Source: CAVWDI01 sp963753725
Lineage (GTDB): Bacteria > Chloroflexota > Anaerolineae > Anaerolineales > UBA4823
Assembly (NCBI GenBank): GCA_963753725.1
Contig: CAVWDI010000029.1
Coordinates: 62,001 to 126,000 of the forward strand
DNA: 64,000 bases
Direction of reading: 5' to 3'
Part shown: piece by piece, positions 61,730 to 64,000 of the stretch
How the letters are laid out: every line of letters begins with the position of its first letter
How positions within the stretch are numbered: the stretch's first letter is position 1
Notes under the pieces: model-generated
What the model was told of the DNA's origin: nothing
Database searches by the model: none
What the model saw: the letters and a program-made list of their open reading frames with translations, nothing else
Program-made: the position numbers and the translations under genes

Positions 61730-62035
61730 TGTTGGATACCTCCAATGTCAATAATAATGTCATGAACTATACCATTTTAATTATCTAATCAATAATATAT
61801 GGGGAAATTAAAAATTAGAATCATTCTTAGTTCTGGCACTTTGGAATTCGAATTTTGTTCCATTTCATATACTCTCCCTTGATGACCCACAAAATCAATA
61901 TTAACCGGGTGGGTCAGGAGTTACATGATAAAATGTGTAATCGCTCCAAAACTCGGGGCGGTGATAGAAAACCTAACACCATAAATCAATCGCAATCTGA
62001 ATAAAATACTTTACACAATAGAAAAGGAAAGAACT
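61730..62035. other. Intergenic region, no gene seen
   Basis: This gap of about 306 bases lies between the divergent flavodoxin and Dabb genes. It is AT-rich, must contain both promoters, and shows no open frame, repeat or hairpin that I can support. Confidence 0.4.
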
Positions 62036-62335
62036 ATGCATGTCCACAACGTATATTTCTGGTTAAAAAATGACACAAACCAGCAGTCTTCGCTCTCCTT
62101 TGAAGCGGGATTGAACGCGCTGACAAATGATCCTGCCGTTACATCAGGTTATTTCGGAACGCCAGCCGACACTGATCGCGACGTAGTAGATAACAGCTAC
62201 TCGTACGGATTGGTGCTGGTCTTCAAAAATAAAGCCGCACATGACCAGTACCAGGAAGGAGCGGTTCATGCAAAATTCCTCGAAGAACACGCCTCCAAAT
62301 GGGGGAAAGTGCTTGTATATGATGTAAGAACTTAA
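62036..62335 (+). CDS. Stress-responsive Dabb (A/B barrel) domain protein
   Basis: This 99-residue protein begins MHVHNVYFWLKND and has the Dabb pattern, a dimeric alpha/beta barrel (SYGLVLVFKNKAAHDQYQEGAVHAKFLEEHAS). The family has varied, mostly unknown roles. Co-directional with the DUF427 gene downstream. Confidence 0.85.
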   Translation: MHVHNVYFWLKNDTNQQSSLSFEAGLNALTNDPAVTSGYFGTPADTDRDVVDNSYSYGLVLVFKNKAAHDQYQEGAVHAKFLEEHASKWGKVLVYDVRT

Positions 62336-62402
62336 CCAATCAGATCGTCTTAACCATTGAAACAGAGGATTAAATCCTTCATAAATATTTAAGGAGATTT
62401 CT

Positions 62403-62687
62403 ATGGTAAAGGCAGTATGGAACGGAAAGATATTAGCGGAAAGTGATGATACAGTCAGGATTGAGGGAAACCACTATTTCCCACCCAATTCTGTAAACTG
62501 GGAATACTTTGAGGACAGCAATTCACACACATTCTGCTCCTGGAAAGGTAAAGCCAGTTATTACAACGTCAAAGCAAATGACAACGAAAATAAGGACGCT
62601 GCCTGGTACTATCCTGACCCCAGTTATTCCGCCAGCCCTATAAAGGATCACATCGCTTTCTGGCACGGAGTCAAAGTGACAGCATAA
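62403..62687 (+). CDS. DUF427 protein
   Basis: This 94-residue protein is a clear DUF427 member: VWNGKILAESDDTVRIEGNHYFPP, CSWKGKASYYNVKAND, DAAWYYPDPSYSASPIKDHIAFW. Function unknown. AAGGAG precedes the ATG. Confidence 0.9.
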   Translation: MVKAVWNGKILAESDDTVRIEGNHYFPPNSVNWEYFEDSNSHTFCSWKGKASYYNVKANDNENKDAAWYYPDPSYSASPIKDHIAFWHGVKVTA

Positions 62688-62714
62688 ACCTACCAATACA
62701 ACCCATTAAATTCA

Positions 62715-62750
62715 ACAACCCACCCGTAGTTCAAAGGTGGGTTGTATTTT
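62715..62750 (+). terminator. Terminator after the Dabb-DUF427 pair
   Basis: ACAACCCACC (62715-62724) and GGTGGGTTGT (62736-62745) form a 10-bp stem followed by ATTTTTAAT. Confidence 0.75.
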
Positions 62751-62792
62751 TAATCCGGGAGATCATGGATCATGATTGTGGGAACTAATCCC

Positions 62793-63551
62793 TTACGGCT
62801 GGTAAATCTCGCCCTCAGGATAAAAATCGCGGTACGCCCAATCGAATGAGCTCAGGCTTGGCACAGCTAACAAAGATTTACCCTGCATGGGTCCATCCAC
62901 CGCCAGCCCGCGGATTATATCCCACCTGGAACCAGTTTCCTGGTCGAATATGTAACTGCCTTCTTCCAGGAATGTGGGCGCCTGGTCGTCCACCTGGCGG
63001 ATGTAGGCATACCATGTATCTTCGCCTGCCCACAGGAGGACCGGGACTTCGCCGATCCAATCATTTATCACTCCTGCTCGCTGGGCATCTTCAAAATAAT
63101 AAGCTTTTTCGTTTCCGGCCAGGATGAGTCCGATCACAAAATCGGATGAAAATCTCGGGCGAAATCCCAAAATTAATTGTTCGACATCGTTTGTCATCAC
63201 GAGGGTTTCTGGATGGTCTTGCATCCAGCTGCCCCAGGTTGTTAATTGCAAGGGAAGTAAATTGAGTTCAACGCCTTTGAGCGGTCCTCTGATCGCCCGC
63301 CCCCAGGGCTGAGACCATGTTAAATCAGTCTCATGATCCCACCAGGTCATGGCGTTCATGAAGAGCGTCCCTGCGTTTCCAAAAGTGTGGGTCCTACCGT
63401 CAATTCTCCGGTCATGCACGAGACCGGTGTAGCAAATCGGTCACCATGTGACCAGGATAGGAAGCCCCCCGAGCTCATCGTCCACCATCTCGCGGAATCG
63501 AAGTACAGAAACCGGGTATGCTTTCGCCTCACCGTTGAGCGAAACGCCCAT
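62793..63551 (-). CDS. DUF3179 domain part with TGA at the conserved Cys (candidate selenoprotein)
   Basis: Read leftward from ATG 63551: GVSLNGEAKAYPVSVLRFREMVDDELGGLPILVTW, then TGA (63443-63441), then PICYTGLVHDRRIDGRTHTFG and the rest of a DUF3179 domain to TAA-type end at 62793 (WWDHETDLTWSQPWG, SSFDWAYRDFYPEGEIYQP). The complete DUF3179 gene at 44 kb has VTFCPLCNTG at the same place, so TGA replaces the first Cys of CPxC. The same frame extends upstream into the lipoprotein at 63558-63962 but is cut by one TAG. The gene could therefore be decaying. Confidence 0.65.
63408..63427 (-). promoter_or_regulatory. Hairpin after the DUF3179 TGA (possible SECIS)
   Basis: On the minus strand CCGGTC (63427-63422) and GACCGG (63413-63408) pair perfectly around the loop TCGTGCAT, which begins 20 bases after the TGA. 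Distance fits a bacterial SECIS. The first G is at the third loop base, so the match is weaker than for mvhD2. Confidence 0.4.
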
Positions 63552-63557
63552 CACAAT

Positions 63558-63962
63558 CTAATCATTCATTAGCGGAGATTCGGCGGCTGTCACAAATTGC
63601 GGCTTGTAGACCGGTGCGATACCATCATACGGCAGCAGGGGGGATGGAAAAAAGTACTCTTCATCCTTATCCGCACGCTTGTTGGTTTCATTTTGTCCAG
63701 CCCCTGAGCTGTTTCCGTTCTCAGCTGGTTTAGGATTCTTTTCGGTTTTTTGAGTGTTTTCAGGACCTTGATCTGCTGCTGCTGTACCCCCATTTTCAAA
63801 ATCACCTCCTTTTGTTTTACTGGCGTCAGTTGCAAAAGGCGCCTGTGTACCTGGCGTAGATCCCCCGCTGGCCGATAACGGAGGTTCAATCGCTGCCGGC
63901 GCCAGTGTGCTGCAACCGGCAACAAAAATCATTAACCAAGGGAGGAGATGTCTCTTATCCAT
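63558..63962 (-). CDS. DUF3179 lipoprotein, N-terminal part (ends at in-frame TAG)
   Basis: This 134-residue frame has a lipoprotein signal (LLPWLMIFVAGC), a low-complexity Gly/Asn/Lys-rich linker and DEEYFFPSPLLPYDGIAPVYKPQFVTAAESPLMND. It stops at TAG (63560-63558). The same frame continues without shift into the DUF3179 domain, so the TAG interrupts one gene of 389 codons. The lipoprotein-linker-DUF3179 order equals that of the gene at 44-45 kb. A single point mutation or base-call error explains the TAG. Confidence 0.7.
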   Translation of the reverse strand: MDKRHLLPWLMIFVAGCSTLAPAAIEPPLSASGGSTPGTQAPFATDASKTKGGDFENGGTAAADQGPENTQKTEKNPKPAENGNSSGAGQNETNKRADKDEEYFFPSPLLPYDGIAPVYKPQFVTAAESPLMND

Positions 63963-64000
63963 ATAAATTCATAATCAATAGATTATATATGTAAATTCCT

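Overview
The window looks like a chromosome segment from an anaerobic or microaerobic Chloroflexota bacterium, most like Anaerolineae. This is inferred from gene content only: HdrA/MvhD and methylene-tetrahydrofolate reductase genes of Wood-Ljungdahl type, many class III cyclase/TPR relics, DUF3179 lipoproteins, secreted proteins ending in a short aromatic-Pro motif, and TrmB and KaiC-like regulators. No rRNA, tRNA, CRISPR array, phage or intact insertion sequence was found.

Layout. 0-16.6 kb is general metabolism and transport: a radical SAM protein, two ICMT-like methyltransferases, a TrmB regulator beside a VIT1-type metal transporter, an MFS transporter, an endonuclease/phosphatase, FtsH, a cation efflux protein, YjbQ and a YcaQ-like protein. 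16.6-17.4 kb is a repeat-rich gap. 17.4-27.1 kb is signalling: a ferritin-VIT1 fusion, a KaiC-like pair of which one carries V4R sensor domains, and a partner-switching group (anti-sigma kinase, STAS antagonist, PAS-SpoIIE phosphatase) with a MinD-like ATPase, a gutted cyclase gene and an HD/cNMP protein. 27.5-30.9 kb holds a PLP decarboxylase, a methyltransferase, a DUF1801 protein and an SDR, all on the minus strand.

The centrepiece is the 31.45-43.6 kb operon: hdrA (tandem), mvhD, a giant hdrA with an inserted GltD/NfnB-like NAD(P)H module, a second mvhD with an in-frame TGA, metV, metF and an hdrC-hdrB fusion. These encode all parts of a MetVF-HdrCBA-MvhD complex, which could couple methylene-THF reduction to flavin-based electron bifurcation. 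The operon follows a textbook -35/-10 promoter with a CRP/FNR-like palindrome centred near -43. The TGA of the second mvhD sits exactly where the first mvhD has Cys, and a SECIS-like hairpin follows it. Near the right end a DUF3179 gene has TGA in place of the first Cys of its CPxC motif, which a second DUF3179 gene at 44-45 kb encodes as Cys. Together these suggest selenocysteine in this organism.

44-64 kb holds DUF3179 lipoproteins, proS preceded by a proline-rich leader-peptide attenuator, a PiT phosphate transporter with its DUF47 partner, a cNMP-histidine kinase next to a receiver-flavoprotein fusion, a second gutted cyclase-TPR relic, a CcdA/TlpA pair, a UbiA prenyltransferase, a membrane glycosyltransferase and small stress-type proteins. 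At least six otherwise intact genes are broken by one-base indels, several in or beside homopolymers. This points to residual assembly or sequencing errors more than to decay, and the frameshifted genes should be read that way.
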